Assembly (NCBI GenBank): GCA_001657395.1
Contig: LYSY01000010.1
Span: 62,001 to 126,000 of the forward strand
Length of the DNA: 64,000 nt
Direction of reading: 5' to 3'
Source of the DNA: Rhodospirillales bacterium BBD 1991-14
Lineage (GTDB): Bacteria; Pseudomonadota; Alphaproteobacteria; Kiloniellales; Kiloniellaceae
Shown here: in pieces, positions 17,889 through 27,060 of the stretch
How positions within the stretch are numbered: the stretch's first letter is position 1
Layout: each line of letters begins with the position of its first letter
Program-made: the position numbers and the translations under genes
The notes under the pieces: model-generated
Seen by the model: only the letters and a program-made list of their open reading frames with translations
What the model was told of the DNA's origin: nothing
Databases searched by the model: none

Positions 17889-19817
17889 ATGAGCCCGCTA
17901 CCCCTTCGCCTTGCCGCCGCCTTGCTGGCCTGCGCGTTGCTCGTGACGGCTGAGGCAGGCGCCCAGGAAGGAACGGATCCCAAGCCTCCCCAAGAGCCGC
18001 CTGCACTGCGCTTCGCGCTGGCGACCGACGCCCTGCCGCCGCTGGCCGAGCGCCTGCCGACGGAGCCACGCCGCGCCCTGCCCGCACGTGAGGGCTGGCA
18101 GGAAGGGCGCTACGGCGGCAGCCTCCGCCTGCTGAGCCGCGCCGGGCGCGACGCCCGCGATCTCGTCCTGCTGGGCTATGCGCGCCTGGTGGTCTGGAAC
18201 GAGGGTCTGGAACTGGAGCCGGACATCCTGAAGTCGGTGGAGGTCGAGGACGGGCGGGTCTTCACCCTTACCCTCCGGGCCGGGCATCGCTGGTCCGACG
18301 GCACGCCCTTCACCACCGCCGACTTTCGCTTCTGGTGGGCGGAGGTCGCCAACAACCGGGACGTTTCGCCGCGCGGTCTGCCGCCGGAGATGCTGGTGGA
18401 CGGCAAGCCGCCGCGCTTCGAGGTGCTGGACGACGCTACGCTGCGCTTCACCTGGGAGTCTCCCAATCCGCTCTTTCTGCCGGCGCTGGCCGCGGCCTCG
18501 CCGCTGTTCATCTACCGCCCGGCGCACTACCTCAGGCAGTTCCACGCCAGCTATGCCGACGAGAAAGATCTGACCGCCCAGGCGGAGGCCATGGGCCTCA
18601 GGACCTGGGCCGAGCTGTTCCAGCGCCGCGACCGCCCCTTCCGCTTCGACAATCCGGAGCGGCCGAGCCTGCAGCCCTGGATCAACACCGTGGCGCCGCC
18701 GGCCGACCGTTTCGTCGCGACTCGCAACCCCTACTTCCACCGGGTCGACGGCCAGGGCCGCCAGTTGCCCTACATCGACGAGGTCATCCTGACTCGCACC
18801 CAGGCCCGCCTGATGGCTGCCAAGGCCGCAGCAGGGGACGCGGACCTCATCGCACGCGGCCTCTCCTTCAAGGACGCCGCCGTGCTGAAGGAGGCGGAGG
18901 ACAGGGGCCGCATCACCCTGCGCCTCTGGCCCATCGGCCGCGGCGCGCAGCTTGCTCTCTATCCCAATCTGAACGTGACTTCGCCGGGCTGGCGCAGCGC
19001 GCTGCGGGACGTGCGCTTCCGGCGCGCCCTCTCCCTCGCCACCGACCGCGACGAGTTGAACCAGGTGCTCTACAGCGGCACCGCCCTGCCCGGCGCCAAC
19101 ACCCTGCTGCCCGGCTCGCCCCTCTACACTGAAGAGGACCGCCGCGCCTGGGCGGACTACGACCCGGAGCAGGCCAACGCGCTGCTGGACGAGATGGGCA
19201 TGCTGTGGCGGGACAACGACGGCATCCGCCATCTGCCGGACGGGCGGCGCGCCGACCTGGTAATCGAAACCGCCGATGCGGACGCGGCGGAAACCGATGC
19301 GCTGGAAGTCCTCACCGCACAGTGGCGCAAGATCGGCATCGCCGTGCTCATCCGCAGCCAGGGGCGCCAGGCGACGCGCCAGCGGGTCCGCAGCGGCGCC
19401 ACGGCCATGAGCATCTTCTACGGCCTGACCAACGGTCTTGCCACCGCCTCCATGAGCCCGGCGGAACTGGCCCCCACCAGCAACCGCCAGAACAACTGGC
19501 CGCTCTGGGGCCTGCATCATCAAAGCGGCGGCAGCGCCGGGGAAGCCCCCGACCTGCCGGCGGTGCAGGAACTGCTGGGCCTCTACGAGGCCTGGGCCAG
19601 CGGTCCCGACGACGACGCGCAGGAGAAGATCTGGCGCCGCATGCTGGCGATCCACGCCGATCAGGTCTTCACCATCGGCCTGCTGGGCGCCGTGCGACAG
19701 CCGGTCGTCGCCAGCGCCAGGCTGCGCAACCTGCCCGCCGAAGCCGTCTACCTCTACGACCCCGGCGCCTACTTCGGCCGATATCGTCCGGATACCTTCT
19801 GGTTCGCGGAGCAGTAG
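17889..19817 (+). CDS. ABC transporter substrate-binding protein, family 5
   Basis: The 642-residue protein has a cleavable signal peptide (about residues 1-25, ending AEAGAQ) and a full SBP_bac_5 (peptide/nickel/oligosaccharide type) domain. Recognisable parts are the LVLLGYARLVVWNEGLELEP and LTLRAGHRWSDGTPFTTADF blocks typical of DppA/OppA-like proteins, and FRRALSLATDRDELNQVLY. It should bind a ligand in the periplasm and deliver it to an inner-membrane permease, but no permease or ATPase gene lies nearby, so it is an orphan here. ATG 17889 is chosen because it directly precedes the signal peptide. Confidence 0.9.
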   Translation: MSPLPLRLAAALLACALLVTAEAGAQEGTDPKPPQEPPALRFALATDALPPLAERLPTEPRRALPAREGWQEGRYGGSLRLLSRAGRDARDLVLLGYARLVVWNEGLELEPDILKSVEVEDGRVFTLTLRAGHRWSDGTPFTTADFRFWWAEVANNRDVSPRGLPPEMLVDGKPPRFEVLDDATLRFTWESPNPLFLPALAAASPLFIYRPAHYLRQFHASYADEKDLTAQAEAMGLRTWAELFQRRDRPFRFDNPERPSLQPWINTVAPPADRFVATRNPYFHRVDGQGRQLPYIDEVILTRTQARLMAAKAAAGDADLIARGLSFKDAAVLKEAEDRGRITLRLWPIGRGAQLALYPNLNVTSPGWRSALRDVRFRRALSLATDRDELNQVLYSGTALPGANTLLPGSPLYTEEDRRAWADYDPEQANALLDEMGMLWRDNDGIRHLPDGRRADLVIETADADAAETDALEVLTAQWRKIGIAVLIRSQGRQATRQRVRSGATAMSIFYGLTNGLATASMSPAELAPTSNRQNNWPLWGLHHQSGGSAGEAPDLPAVQELLGLYEAWASGPDDDAQEKIWRRMLAIHADQVFTIGLLGAVRQPVVASARLRNLPAEAVYLYDPGAYFGRYRPDTFWFAEQ

Positions 19818-19905
19818 CCTGTGGTACCACCCTGCTGACACCACGATGTCAGCATTGCAGGGCTATGCTTTGCCACTGCGCAGCGTCGAAGCAGGCGGGA
19901 GTGAG

Positions 19906-20529
19906 ATGGAATTCGAGAACTGGATTGCCTTCGTACTGATCTGGACCGTCGCTTGCTTCGGCGTCGGCCCAAACTCCGTAACCTGCGCGACGGCCGGCGC
20001 CAACAACGGGTTTGCCCGGGGCCTCTGGTCGGCCTTCGGAATCACCGCGGCGAGCCTCGTACACTCCATGATTGCGGCCTTCGGCTTCAGCGCGGTCTTC
20101 CTGACCTACGCCGAGGCCTATACGATCCTGAAGTGGCTGGGAGTTGCCTACCTCTGCTATCTCGGCCTGCGTCTTTGGGGTAAGCGACCGACCCAGCTGA
20201 CCATGGAGCGCGGCAGCCGTGAAGGCCGCCGGGTGCTGTTCCGCAGGGCCTTCTTCGTCTCCATGAGCAACCCGCAGCCGATCCTCACCTACCTCGCCTT
20301 CTTCACGCCTGCGCTGGACCCGAGTTTACCGGTCGTGCCCCAGCTTGCGATTCTGGTCCCGACGGCCGTTGGCATCGTTCTCCTGATGTACATCGCCTAT
20401 GTGCTCTCCGGAACGCCATTGCGCTACATTGTGACCTCCATAAAGCGACAGTTGATCCTCAATCGGCTGACCGGGACCTTCTACATCGGTACGGCTGCCG
20501 TGCTCGCGACCACCGACTCGCGGAAGTGA
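19906..20529 (+). CDS. LysE/RhtB family translocator
   Basis: The 207-residue polytopic membrane protein matches the LysE/RhtB exporters. The N-terminal part carries the family's GPNSVTCATAGANNGFARG motif after the first helix, followed by further hydrophobic segments around residues 40-65, 68-90, 120-140 and 145-170. These proteins export amino acids or related small molecules. GGCGGGAG 6 nt upstream and the start EFENWIAF support ATG 19906; an ATG at 19846 would add 20 residues. The substrate cannot be told from sequence. Confidence 0.9.
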   Translation: MEFENWIAFVLIWTVACFGVGPNSVTCATAGANNGFARGLWSAFGITAASLVHSMIAAFGFSAVFLTYAEAYTILKWLGVAYLCYLGLRLWGKRPTQLTMERGSREGRRVLFRRAFFVSMSNPQPILTYLAFFTPALDPSLPVVPQLAILVPTAVGIVLLMYIAYVLSGTPLRYIVTSIKRQLILNRLTGTFYIGTAAVLATTDSRK

Positions 20530-20844
20530 TCCTGCCCGATCATCAAGCCTTTGCCTGCTGCGACCGACCGCTTTCAGGGCCGGCGGCCGCGCCGCCCGAA
20601 CAGAGATCTTAGGCCCGATCATTCAATTGGCGAATTCCTCGATATGCGAGTCCCGCCAATCCCCCAGCAAAAATAGGGTCGTCAGGGCCGGGGCCGGGCC
20701 GCTAAGATACGATCAGATTGGTCATACCCCTTGCGCCGTGTCCTGGGGTGACGCGGCCAACAAGAAACATCGTCTGCGGAAGCTGGGCGCCGGCGTCGGG
20801 CCGGAGCTTGGCGAACCTGCGGACAGACACAGGAGAGTACCCCT
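20530..20844. other. Intergenic region upstream of the polyferredoxin gene
   Basis: About 315 bp without a supportable gene. It should hold the promoter of the iron-sulfur protein gene; AGGAGAG at 20831-20837 is that gene's ribosome site. I see no riboswitch-like fold or clear promoter boxes. Confidence 0.4.
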
Positions 20845-22941
20845 ATGGAGATGGGCGGCAAACGCGTCCTCGTCTGCAACTGCGAATCCACAATGCCGCT
20901 GGACGAGAAGGGCCTGACCCGCGCCTGCCAGGCCGTGGGCGCCAGCGGCGAGGCCGACCTCAACAGCCAGCTCTGCCGCGCCCAGCTCGGCAACTTCCAG
21001 AGCGCCGTCCTGGGTCAGCAGCCGGTGCTGGTGGCCTGCACCCAGGAAGCCCCGCTGTTCCGCGAGATCGCCGAGGAAGACAACCCCCAGGCCACCGTCG
21101 AGTTCTTCAATATCCGCGAGAACGCCGGCTGGTCCGGCGAGGCTGAGGCGGCAACGCCGAAGATCGCCGCGCTGATTGCCGCGGCGGCGGTGGAAGCCGA
21201 GCCGACGCCGCTCGTCGCTCTGGCTTCACAGGGCGTCTGCCTGGTCTATGGCCGCGATGAGAGCGCCCTTGAAGCCGCCCGCCAGTTGGCCGGCCGCCTG
21301 GAAGTGACGGTGCTGCTGAGCGCGCCGGGCGAGATCCTGCCGCCGCGGGCCATGGACGTGCCGGTCTTCCAAGGCACCATCGTCCAGGCCAAGGGCCAGC
21401 TCGGCGGCTTCGGCATCACGGTCAACGACTACGCCCCGGCCTCCCCCTCCGGCCGCACCCGGTTGACCTTCGAACCGCCGCGCGACGGCGCCTTTTCCGA
21501 ATGCGATCTCATCATCGACCTGACCGGCGGCACACCCCTCTTCCCGGCCCATGACAAGCGCGACGGCTACTTCCGGCCCGACCCCGGCGACCCGGTGGCG
21601 GTGCAGCGCGCACTCTTCGAGGCCGCGGATCTGGTGGGGGAGTTCGACAAGCCGCGCTACGTCCACTACGACGCCGACATCTGCGCCCACTCGCGCAGCC
21701 GCAAGACCGGCTGCACCCGCTGCCTGGACATCTGCCCCACCTCGGCCATCACCTCGGCCGGTGACACGGTGGCGATCGACCCGCTGGTCTGCGCCGGCTG
21801 CGGTTCCTGCGCCTCGGTCTGTCCCACCGGGGCGGCGACCTACCAGCTTCCGGCCGGCGACAGCCTGTTCCAGCGCCTGCGCACCCTGCTGGAGGCCTAC
21901 CGGGAGGCCGGCGGGGAGGCGCCCCTGCTGCTGCTGCACGACACCAGCTACGGTGCCGAGGTGATCGCGCTCTCCGCCCGTCTGGGCCGTGGCCTGCCTG
22001 CCCGCGTTCTGCCCTTCCCGCTCAACGAAGTGACCCAGGTGGGCATCGACTTCCTGGCCGCGGCCTTCGCCTACGGCGCCGAGCAGATCGTCGTGCTGGC
22101 CGACCCGAAGAAGCGCGACGAGCTGTCGGGGCTCGCCGGGCAGATCGGTCTGGCGGAAGCCGTCCTGGACGGGCTCGGTTACGGCGGCGGGCGCGTGCAT
22201 GTGGTCGAGGCGGCGGACCCGGACGCAGTCGAGCAACAACTCTACGATCTCGCCGTCCCGGAGCAGCCCATGCCGGGCGGCAACTTCCTGCCCCTCGGCG
22301 GCAAGCGCAGCCGCGCCTTCCTGGCCTTGCGCCACCTGCACGACAAGGCGCCGCAGCCGGTGGACGTTCTGCCACTGCCGCCGGGCGCGCCCTTCGGCGC
22401 CGTGAAGGTCGATACCGAAGGCTGCACCCTCTGCCTTGCCTGTGTCGGCGCCTGCCCCACCGGTGCGCTGCTGGACGACGAGGAGCGCCCCTGGCTGGGC
22501 TTCAAGGAGGATGCCTGCGTCCAATGCGGGCTCTGCCGCAACACCTGCCCGGAAAGCGTCATCACCCTGGAGCCGCGGATCAACTTCACCACGGCGGCGA
22601 TGGGCGCGGTCATGCTGAACGAGGCCGAGCCCTTCGAGTGCGTGCGCTGCGGCAAGCCCTTCGGCGTGCGGCAATCCATCGAGCGCATCGCCGAGCAACT
22701 GGCCGGCAAGCACCACATGTTCCAGAACGCCGAGCAGATCGAACGCATCAAGATGTGCGACGACTGCCGCGTGGTGGTGCAGTTCGAAGGCGGCAACGAC
22801 CCCTTTGCCGCAGGTCCGCGCCCGACGCCGCGCACCACCGACGACTACCTGCGGGAGCAGGAGATCGAAGAGGCGCGGCAGAAGGTGCTGGCGGAGCGGG
22901 CCGCGGCCAAGAACGGCGGCAACGGAGAGGACGCCGGCTAG
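20845..22941 (+). CDS. Multi-[4Fe-4S] protein linked to formate dehydrogenase
   Basis: This 698-residue soluble protein carries an N-terminal VLVCNCES motif (C11, C13) and several [4Fe-4S] sets: TGCTRCLDICPTSAI and CAGCGSCASVCPTGAA in the middle (about residues 280-330), then GCTLCLACVGACPTGAL and CVQCGLCRNTCPESVI (about residues 527-570). Two further CxxC pairs, CVRCGKPFG and CDDCRVV, lie near the C-terminus. Similar long polyferredoxins are encoded in alphaproteobacterial formate dehydrogenase loci, so electron transfer for, or maturation of, that enzyme is the best guess. AGGAGAG upstream supports ATG 20845. A duplicated 14-bp sequence (22940-22953, 22956-22969) follows, overlapping the stop codon. 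Confidence 0.85.
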   Translation: MEMGGKRVLVCNCESTMPLDEKGLTRACQAVGASGEADLNSQLCRAQLGNFQSAVLGQQPVLVACTQEAPLFREIAEEDNPQATVEFFNIRENAGWSGEAEAATPKIAALIAAAAVEAEPTPLVALASQGVCLVYGRDESALEAARQLAGRLEVTVLLSAPGEILPPRAMDVPVFQGTIVQAKGQLGGFGITVNDYAPASPSGRTRLTFEPPRDGAFSECDLIIDLTGGTPLFPAHDKRDGYFRPDPGDPVAVQRALFEAADLVGEFDKPRYVHYDADICAHSRSRKTGCTRCLDICPTSAITSAGDTVAIDPLVCAGCGSCASVCPTGAATYQLPAGDSLFQRLRTLLEAYREAGGEAPLLLLHDTSYGAEVIALSARLGRGLPARVLPFPLNEVTQVGIDFLAAAFAYGAEQIVVLADPKKRDELSGLAGQIGLAEAVLDGLGYGGGRVHVVEAADPDAVEQQLYDLAVPEQPMPGGNFLPLGGKRSRAFLALRHLHDKAPQPVDVLPLPPGAPFGAVKVDTEGCTLCLACVGACPTGALLDDEERPWLGFKEDACVQCGLCRNTCPESVITLEPRINFTTAAMGAVMLNEAEPFECVRCGKPFGVRQSIERIAEQLAGKHHMFQNAEQIERIKMCDDCRVVVQFEGGNDPFAAGPRPTPRTTDDYLREQEIEEARQKVLAERAAAKNGGNGEDAG

Positions 22942-23007
22942 ACAGGGGCGGTTCCAGACAGGGGCGGTTAATCGCCTTTTCACGAGGCCTGGGCTAGACT
23001 CCGGCGC

Positions 23008-23895
23008 ATGACCAAGTCCGGCACAACTCTCGACCCCCGTATCGATCCCCGTCTCAACGCCTTCCGCGACGATCTCGCCGATGCGGCTTTGGAGGGCCGG
23101 GTCACGGCAGGCCGCTTTGCGGAAGGACGGCCCGCCGGGATCGCCCGCGGGGTCGTCGATCTGCGCCGCAGGCCCGATGCAGGCTCCGGCCTCGACAGCC
23201 AGCTTCTCTTCGGCGAAACCGTCACCGTCTTCGACGAGGCGGAGGGCTGGGCCTGGGTCCAGAACCGGACCGACGGCTATGTCGGTTACGTCGAAAGCGC
23301 GGCGCTCGGCGAGGCCCCTACGCCGCCGACCCATCGGGTAACGGCCCTGCGCAGCTTTCTCTTCCCGAAGCCCGACCTGAAGGCACCGCCGCTGGACTGT
23401 CTCAGCATCGCCTCGCCGCTGTGCGTCACCGGCCATCAGGGCGACTACGCAGCGCTTCAGGGCGGCGGCTATGTCTACGGCCGACACATCGCGCCGATTT
23501 CAGAAACCGAGCCGGACTACGTCGCGACGGCGCTGCGCTTTCTCGGCACGCCTTACTACTGGGGCGGGCGCAGCAGCGTCGGCCTGGACTGCTCGACCCT
23601 TGTGCAGTTGTCGCTGTCCTGTGCGGGCCTGCCCGTTCGGCGCGACACCTATCAGCAGGAAACCACGGCGGGCGACGCGCTGAATGGGCTCCCCGGCGAG
23701 ATCGCCCTTAAGCGCGGCGACCTTGTCTTTTCGCCCGGGCATGTCGCCATAATGCTGGATGCCGCGCGCATCGTGCACGCCAACGCCTCTACCATGACGG
23801 TGGCCATCGAAGACCTGGACGCGCTGGAAGGCCGCGTGCGCGCAGAAACCGGCGGTGGCTTCACCGCCGTGCGCCGCATTCCGAAGACCGGCTGA
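23008..23895 (+). CDS. NlpC/P60 (C40) peptidase with SH3 domains
   Basis: The 295-residue protein has an SH3-like N-terminal half (residues ~45-165, with LRRRPDAGSGLDSQLLFGE and WVQNRTDGYVGYV) and a C-terminal NlpC/P60 domain. The catalytic residues are visible: Cys in GRSSVGLDCSTLVQ, His in SPGHVAIM, and a third polar residue in IVHANAS. Such enzymes cleave the D-Glu-diaminopimelate bond in peptidoglycan peptides, acting in wall turnover or muropeptide recycling. No signal peptide is apparent, which fits the cytosolic recycling type. It stands 66 bp after the polyferredoxin gene, but a functional link is not evident. Confidence 0.9.
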   Translation: MTKSGTTLDPRIDPRLNAFRDDLADAALEGRVTAGRFAEGRPAGIARGVVDLRRRPDAGSGLDSQLLFGETVTVFDEAEGWAWVQNRTDGYVGYVESAALGEAPTPPTHRVTALRSFLFPKPDLKAPPLDCLSIASPLCVTGHQGDYAALQGGGYVYGRHIAPISETEPDYVATALRFLGTPYYWGGRSSVGLDCSTLVQLSLSCAGLPVRRDTYQQETTAGDALNGLPGEIALKRGDLVFSPGHVAIMLDAARIVHANASTMTVAIEDLDALEGRVRAETGGGFTAVRRIPKTG

Positions 23896-23926
23896 CGTCG
23901 CCGACCGCGGGGCAGTTCCTGCGTGT

Positions 23927-24241
23927 TTACTGGGGTGGCAGGGGCGGCCCGCTGCTGCCGCCGACCTGCGACTGGCAAAGGGCTTCGGCGCGGCTCTTGA
24001 ACAGGTCGGCCTGGGCGGCGGTGATCGTGCCCTCCTCCACCATGCCGTCGATGTCGGCAGCCCGCTCGGCCAGGCAGCGCGCCACGGGGTCGTCCGCCGC
24101 CGGCGATGCCGCTTCGGGCGGGAAGAGGTCGTCGCGGTGCATGATGCCCAGCACCGCAACCATCAGCACGGCGATGCCCAAAGCACAGAGACGGGCGATA
24201 GGACGGTCTAGAAAAGAGACCTCTTGCCGGGATTCAGCCAT
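23927..24241 (-). CDS. Small membrane-anchored hypothetical protein
   Basis: The 104-residue protein has one hydrophobic helix near the N-terminus (about residues 17-34, LCALGIAVLMVAVLGIM), then a Pro/Ala linker and a short helical domain with two cysteines (RCLAERAADIDGMV and RAEALCQSQ) that could pair in the periplasm. The pattern A-E-R-A-x-x-I-x-x-M-V-x-x-G-x-I-T resembles small exported alphaproteobacterial proteins, but no family is recognised. It converges with the NlpC/P60 gene (31 bp between stops). Confidence 0.6.
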   Translation of the reverse strand: MAESRQEVSFLDRPIARLCALGIAVLMVAVLGIMHRDDLFPPEAASPAADDPVARCLAERAADIDGMVEEGTITAAQADLFKSRAEALCQSQVGGSSGPPLPPQ

Positions 24242-24470
24242 GGCGCTGAGGCTAAAGCCCCCGCCGGGCCCCTACAAGCCCCAGGAAGCCCGCAGAAAGC
24301 CAGCCGAAATCCCGTGAACAGGGCGGAATCCGCTTTCCCGAAGGCCCCATTGGCCCTACGAAAGTTGGGGGCGAATTCGGGCCCGGCTGGTACTATTTTT
24401 GACAAGTATCAAATGAAAGCGGTCCGGCTTGGCGTAGTATGAGCGGGCAATCAGGGTTGGGAGAGTCCGA

Positions 24471-25472
24471 ATGGCTGAGATGATCGATCCCTACGGCAGG
24501 GCGATCACCTACTTGCGTGTATCGGTGACGGATCGTTGTGATTTCCGCTGCGTCTACTGCATGGCGGAAAACATGACCTTCCTGCCCAAGGCGCAGATCC
24601 TGAGCCTGGAGGAACTGGACCGCGTCTGCAGTGCCTTCGTGCGCCAGGGCGTGCGCAAGCTGCGCATGACCGGTGGCGAGCCGCTGGTACGCCGGGACAT
24701 CATGACGCTGTTCCGCAGCCTGTCGCGGCATCTGAAAAGCGGCGCCCTCGACGAACTCACCCTGACCACCAACGGCAGCCAGCTCGGCCGTTTCGCCCAT
24801 GAACTGGCCGACATCGGCGTCAGGCGCGTGAACGTCTCGTTGGACACCCTCAACCCCGACAAGTTCGCCGCCATCACCCGCTGGGGCAAGTTCGACCAGG
24901 TGATGGAAGGGCTCGCCGCCGCCAAGGCCGCCGGGCTGCAGGTCAAGATCAACGCCGTCGCGCTGAAGGGCGTCAACGACGACGAGGTGCATCGCCTCGT
25001 CTCCTGGTGCGGCGACGAAGGTTACGACCTCACCTTCATCGAGGTGATGCCCATGGGCGACATCGGCGGCGAGGACCGGGTCGAGCAGTATTGGCCGCTG
25101 TCCATGCTGCGCGCCGAACTGGCGCAGAAATGGACCCTGGACGAGATCGACTACCGCACCGGCGGGCCGGCGCGCTACGTGCGGGTGCGCGAGACCGGCG
25201 GCCGCATCGGCTTCATCACGCCGATGACCCATAACTTCTGCGAAAGCTGCAACCGGGTGCGCCTCACCTGCACCGGCACGCTCTACATGTGCCTGGGCCA
25301 GGAAGACGCCGCCGATCTGCGGGAACCCTTGCGCGCCAGCGACAGCGACGAGCTGTTGGACGCGGCGATCATGGAGGCCATTGGGCGCAAGCCGAAGGGC
25401 CATGACTTCGTCATCGACCGCCGCCGCAAACAGCCGGCTGTCTCCCGTCACATGAGCGTCACCGGCGGATAA
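24471..25472 (+). CDS. moaA: GTP 3',8-cyclase MoaA
   Basis: MoaA is the radical SAM enzyme that starts molybdopterin synthesis by converting GTP to 3',8-cyclo-H2GTP. The 333-residue sequence has the SAM-binding cluster motif CDFRCVYC (about residues 24-31), [11 protein letters not shown], and the second C-terminal cluster with [12 protein letters not shown] and CLGQ. It ends in the double glycine (SVTGG) that is essential in the family. ATG 24471 is preceded by GGGAGAG. With mobA, fdhD and the polyferredoxin it marks this stretch as a molybdoenzyme maturation neighbourhood. Confidence 0.96.
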   Translation: MAEMIDPYGRAITYLRVSVTDRCDFRCVYCMAENMTFLPKAQILSLEELDRVCSAFVRQGVRKLRMTGGEPLVRRDIMTLFRSLSRHLKSGALDELTLTTNGSQLGRFAHELADIGVRRVNVSLDTLNPDKFAAITRWGKFDQVMEGLAAAKAAGLQVKINAVALKGVNDDEVHRLVSWCGDEGYDLTFIEVMPMGDIGGEDRVEQYWPLSMLRAELAQKWTLDEIDYRTGGPARYVRVRETGGRIGFITPMTHNFCESCNRVRLTCTGTLYMCLGQEDAADLREPLRASDSDELLDAAIMEAIGRKPKGHDFVIDRRRKQPAVSRHMSVTGG

Positions 25473-25505
25473 CCCACTTCGTCGGCAGGCCGCAGGCTCT
25501 TCCCT

Positions 25506-26036
25506 CTACTGGATGAGCACCTGATGGGCGAAGTCGCGCCCGTTTGAAATGGTGATCTGTTCGAAGCCCAGCATCTTCGCCAGATCGAAGAAGGTGAAGT
25601 AGTCCTCCACTCCCAGCTCCGAGAAGACCGGCAGCAGCCGGGCCACCGCCGTCATCTGGGCGAAGATCGCGCGGGCGCGGTAGACCGTGTCGATGCGCCC
25701 CTCGTCGAGCGCCACGATGATCAGCTTTTCGGCTTCCGAGCCTTTGGCGAAGATCGCCGCCGTCGGCGGATAGGGCGCCTTGTTCTGCTCGCTGGTGATC
25801 CCCGTCACGAAGGCGATACGGGATTTGCGCGAGGTCTCCGGCAAGGTGAAAGAGCGGGCGGTATAGGTCTCCCGGGACGTCGGGTCAGGGTAGTAGTAAC
25901 CGGCATGCCGGTCGTCCGCCGAGGCCGGCGTCGCGACCGCTGTCAGGCCAGCCAGAATCGCGCCCCCCAAAACCGCGCCGGCCAAAATCGCCGCCGCTGC
26001 GCAGAAGCGCCGCCCTGCTGGTGGCCAAAGCCTCAT
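25506..26036 (-). CDS. Exported protein of unknown function
   Basis: The 176-residue protein has a signal peptide (hydrophobic core about residues 11-35, ending ATPASA) and a short soluble domain starting YYYPDPTSRETYTARSF, with RKSRIAFVTGITSEQNKAPY and a C-terminal part ending NGRDFAHQVLIQ. I recall similar proteins beside molybdopterin genes in other Alphaproteobacteria, sometimes carrying misleading molybdopterin annotations, but I cannot assign a function. AGGGAGAGG 4 nt upstream supports ATG 26036; the in-frame ATG 26078 lacks such a site. It converges with moaA. Confidence 0.75.
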   Translation of the reverse strand: MRLWPPAGRRFCAAAAILAGAVLGGAILAGLTAVATPASADDRHAGYYYPDPTSRETYTARSFTLPETSRKSRIAFVTGITSEQNKAPYPPTAAIFAKGSEAEKLIIVALDEGRIDTVYRARAIFAQMTAVARLLPVFSELGVEDYFTFFDLAKMLGFEQITISNGRDFAHQVLIQ

Positions 26037-26292
26037 CAACCCTCTCCCTGTACGAAGCCCAGTTTGTCGTTGGCGCAACCCTGCGGGAGGACGGCGCTTT
26101 TGACAAGAGGGCGTTTAGCCTTGTGGGGCGCCGACGTGAGCCGCCGACGTGGGGCACGGGCTGGCGCCCCGGCATTTCATGGCTATACTCAGCCCCGTCG
26201 CGCCCAGCCCCGCTCTCTTGAGGCCCGGGCAGGACTGCAGACCATCAGCCCGCCCCTCGGCCGGGGGCCCTCTGGAAGGACTTCCCTAAACC

Positions 26293-27060
26293 GTGACCGC
26301 CCCGAAGTTCGCCCTGGTTGCCAGCGAGACGCCGGAGGCCGCCGCAGCGCTGCAGCGCCTTGAACAGCGCTACGGCCACCACGACGTCGAGGACGCGGAG
26401 GTCGTCGTCGCCCTCGGCGGCGACGGCCTGATGCTTGAGACGCTGCACCGCTTCATGAACCAGGGCCTGCCGATCTACGGCATGAACTGCGGGACCGTCG
26501 GCTTCCTCATGAATCAATACAGCGAGGATGATCTGCCGGAACGGCTGAGCGCCGCCGAGCAGGCCACCGTGCATCCCCTGCGCATGAAGGTCGACTGCGC
26601 CAGCGGCGAGAGCTGCGAGGCCCTGGCGATCAACGAGGTCTCCCTGCTGCGCGAGGGCCGACAGGCCGCGAAGGTCGGCATCGCCATCGACGGCGTGGAA
26701 CGCATGGATGAACTCATCTGCGACGGCGTGATGGTGGCGACGCCCGCGGGCAGCACGGCCTACAACCTCTCCGCCCATGGCCCCATCGTGCCGATCGGCG
26801 GACAACTCCTCGCCCTCACCCCAATCTCGGCCTTCCGGCCTCGGCGCTGGCGCGGCGCCCTGCTGCCGGCCTCCGCCGAGGTTGTCTTCACGGTACACGA
26901 GCCGGAGAAGCGGCCGGTCTCCGCCACGGCGGACTTCACGGAGGTGCGCGACGTGGTGAAGGTGCGCGTCTACGAGGACAAGAGCCTGGATCTCAACCTG
27001 CTCTTCGACCCCGAGCACGACCTCGAGGAGCGCATCATCAAGGAACAGTTCCAGCCGTAG
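26293..27060 (+). CDS. nadK: NAD kinase
   Basis: The 255-residue protein is the short alphaproteobacterial form of NAD kinase, which makes NADP from NAD and ATP in the cytosol. It shows the GGDG motif ([12 protein letters not shown]), the [10 protein letters not shown] block, and the conserved nucleotide-binding [16 protein letters not shown]. The start appears to be GTG 26293, just before APKFALVAS; a GGAAGGA stretch lies about 13 nt upstream. Its last 23 bp overlap the 3' end of the convergent LysR gene. Confidence 0.95.
   Translation: MTAPKFALVASETPEAAAALQRLEQRYGHHDVEDAEVVVALGGDGLMLETLHRFMNQGLPIYGMNCGTVGFLMNQYSEDDLPERLSAAEQATVHPLRMKVDCASGESCEALAINEVSLLREGRQAAKVGIAIDGVERMDELICDGVMVATPAGSTAYNLSAHGPIVPIGGQLLALTPISAFRPRRWRGALLPASAEVVFTVHEPEKRPVSATADFTEVRDVVKVRVYEDKSLDLNLLFDPEHDLEERIIKEQFQP

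Noticed and set aside
22940-22969. Two 14-bp copies of AGACAGGGGCGGTT overlapping the polyferredoxin stop
   Set aside because: Too short and isolated for a mobile element or CRISPR; probably a simple local duplication.
21226-23487. 753-codon open frame on the minus strand opposite the polyferredoxin and NlpC/P60 genes
   Set aside because: It mirrors two well-supported genes, has low-complexity Arg/Gly/Ala/Val content typical of antisense frames in high-GC DNA, and shows no motif.
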